A model generated the notes under the pieces. That model made no database searches and had not been told where the DNA came from. It saw only the letters and a program-made list of their open reading frames with translations. Positions 63,956 through 64,000 of a stretch of DNA of 64,000 bases are shown one piece after another (the first letter of the stretch is position 1; the number at the start of each line of letters is the position of its first letter). The position numbers and the translations under genes were made by a program. This stretch comes from Undibacterium cyanobacteriorum (GTDB taxonomy: Bacteria; Pseudomonadota; Gammaproteobacteria; Burkholderiales; Burkholderiaceae_D), in NCBI RefSeq assembly GCF_031326225.1, contig NZ_CP133720.1:1178001-1242000 (forward strand), written 5' to 3'.

Positions 63956-64000
63956 TGAGATCTCAATAAATCCAATTGTAGGGCGCATCGCGTCGTTGCA

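Overview
The window looks like chromosomal DNA of a Burkholderiales betaproteobacterium, most likely Oxalobacteraceae (Undibacterium-like). The evidence is about 50% GC by eye, a PhoB/PhoR pair, a DUF2946-type gene next to a YheT hydrolase and a CHCC zinc-finger gene, TfpX/TfpZ-type pilin accessory and PglL-type genes beside tandem pilins, and the pgk-pyk order. Genus is an inference; no rRNA is present. I saw no CRISPR array, prophage, integrase or insertion sequence.

Layout. 0-13.5 kb is a signal-transduction region: the 3' end of phoB, phoR, a three-gene module (HD-GYP response regulator, FIST sensory protein, 1195-residue hybrid kinase with two receivers and an Hpt domain), then an RstA/RstB-like two-component pair. 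That pair is split by three opposite-strand envelope genes (unknown exported protein, MipA/OmpV, lipoprotein with two PrcB-like domains). A 54-codon ORF overlaps the start of the RstB-like kinase gene. 13.6-23.8 kb is housekeeping: aminopeptidase P, metG, apbC, ribD, two tRNA-Pro(UGG), an RluA-type pseudouridine synthase, gltX, tRNA-Ala(GGC) and tRNA-Glu(UUC).

23.9-34.2 kb is a nucleoside uptake and salvage locus: uridine kinase, ribokinase-like kinase, BMP-type binding protein, ABC ATPase, two permeases, nucleoside hydrolase, a 2OG-Fe(II) oxygenase of unknown substrate and an exported ADGF-like adenosine deaminase. Exported deaminase and binding protein would supply nucleosides, the ABC system would import them, the hydrolase would release base and ribose, and the kinases would capture ribose and nucleosides. 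The ABC genes are preceded by a structured leader ending in an intrinsic terminator only 14 nt from the start codon.

34.4-43 kb holds an unrecognised membrane or exported protein, a methyltransferase, recA-recX, a Tat-exported GH127-type glycosidase and a DUF885 protein. 43.6-48 kb holds sucCD, a TerC-family transporter, a PP2C phosphatase and an FHA protein. 48.1-54.3 kb is a type IV pilin locus: two pilin paralogues, a sigma-54 promoter, a TfpZ-like accessory protein, a PglL-like O-oligosaccharyltransferase, a small unknown protein and a TPR/GT9-like protein. 54.3-64 kb holds moaC, an M48 protease with TPRs, DUF2946-YheT-NTF2 genes, a CHCC zinc-finger gene, azlCD, a repeat-bearing gap, pgk and pyk.

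A window-wide peculiarity is a set of short tandem repeats (units 9-18 bp, usually about three copies) just after, across or just before stop codons. I found no system I can call new with confidence. The best leads are the nucleoside-operon leader and oxygenase, the split RstAB-like locus with its coupled small ORF, and the stop-codon-associated repeats.
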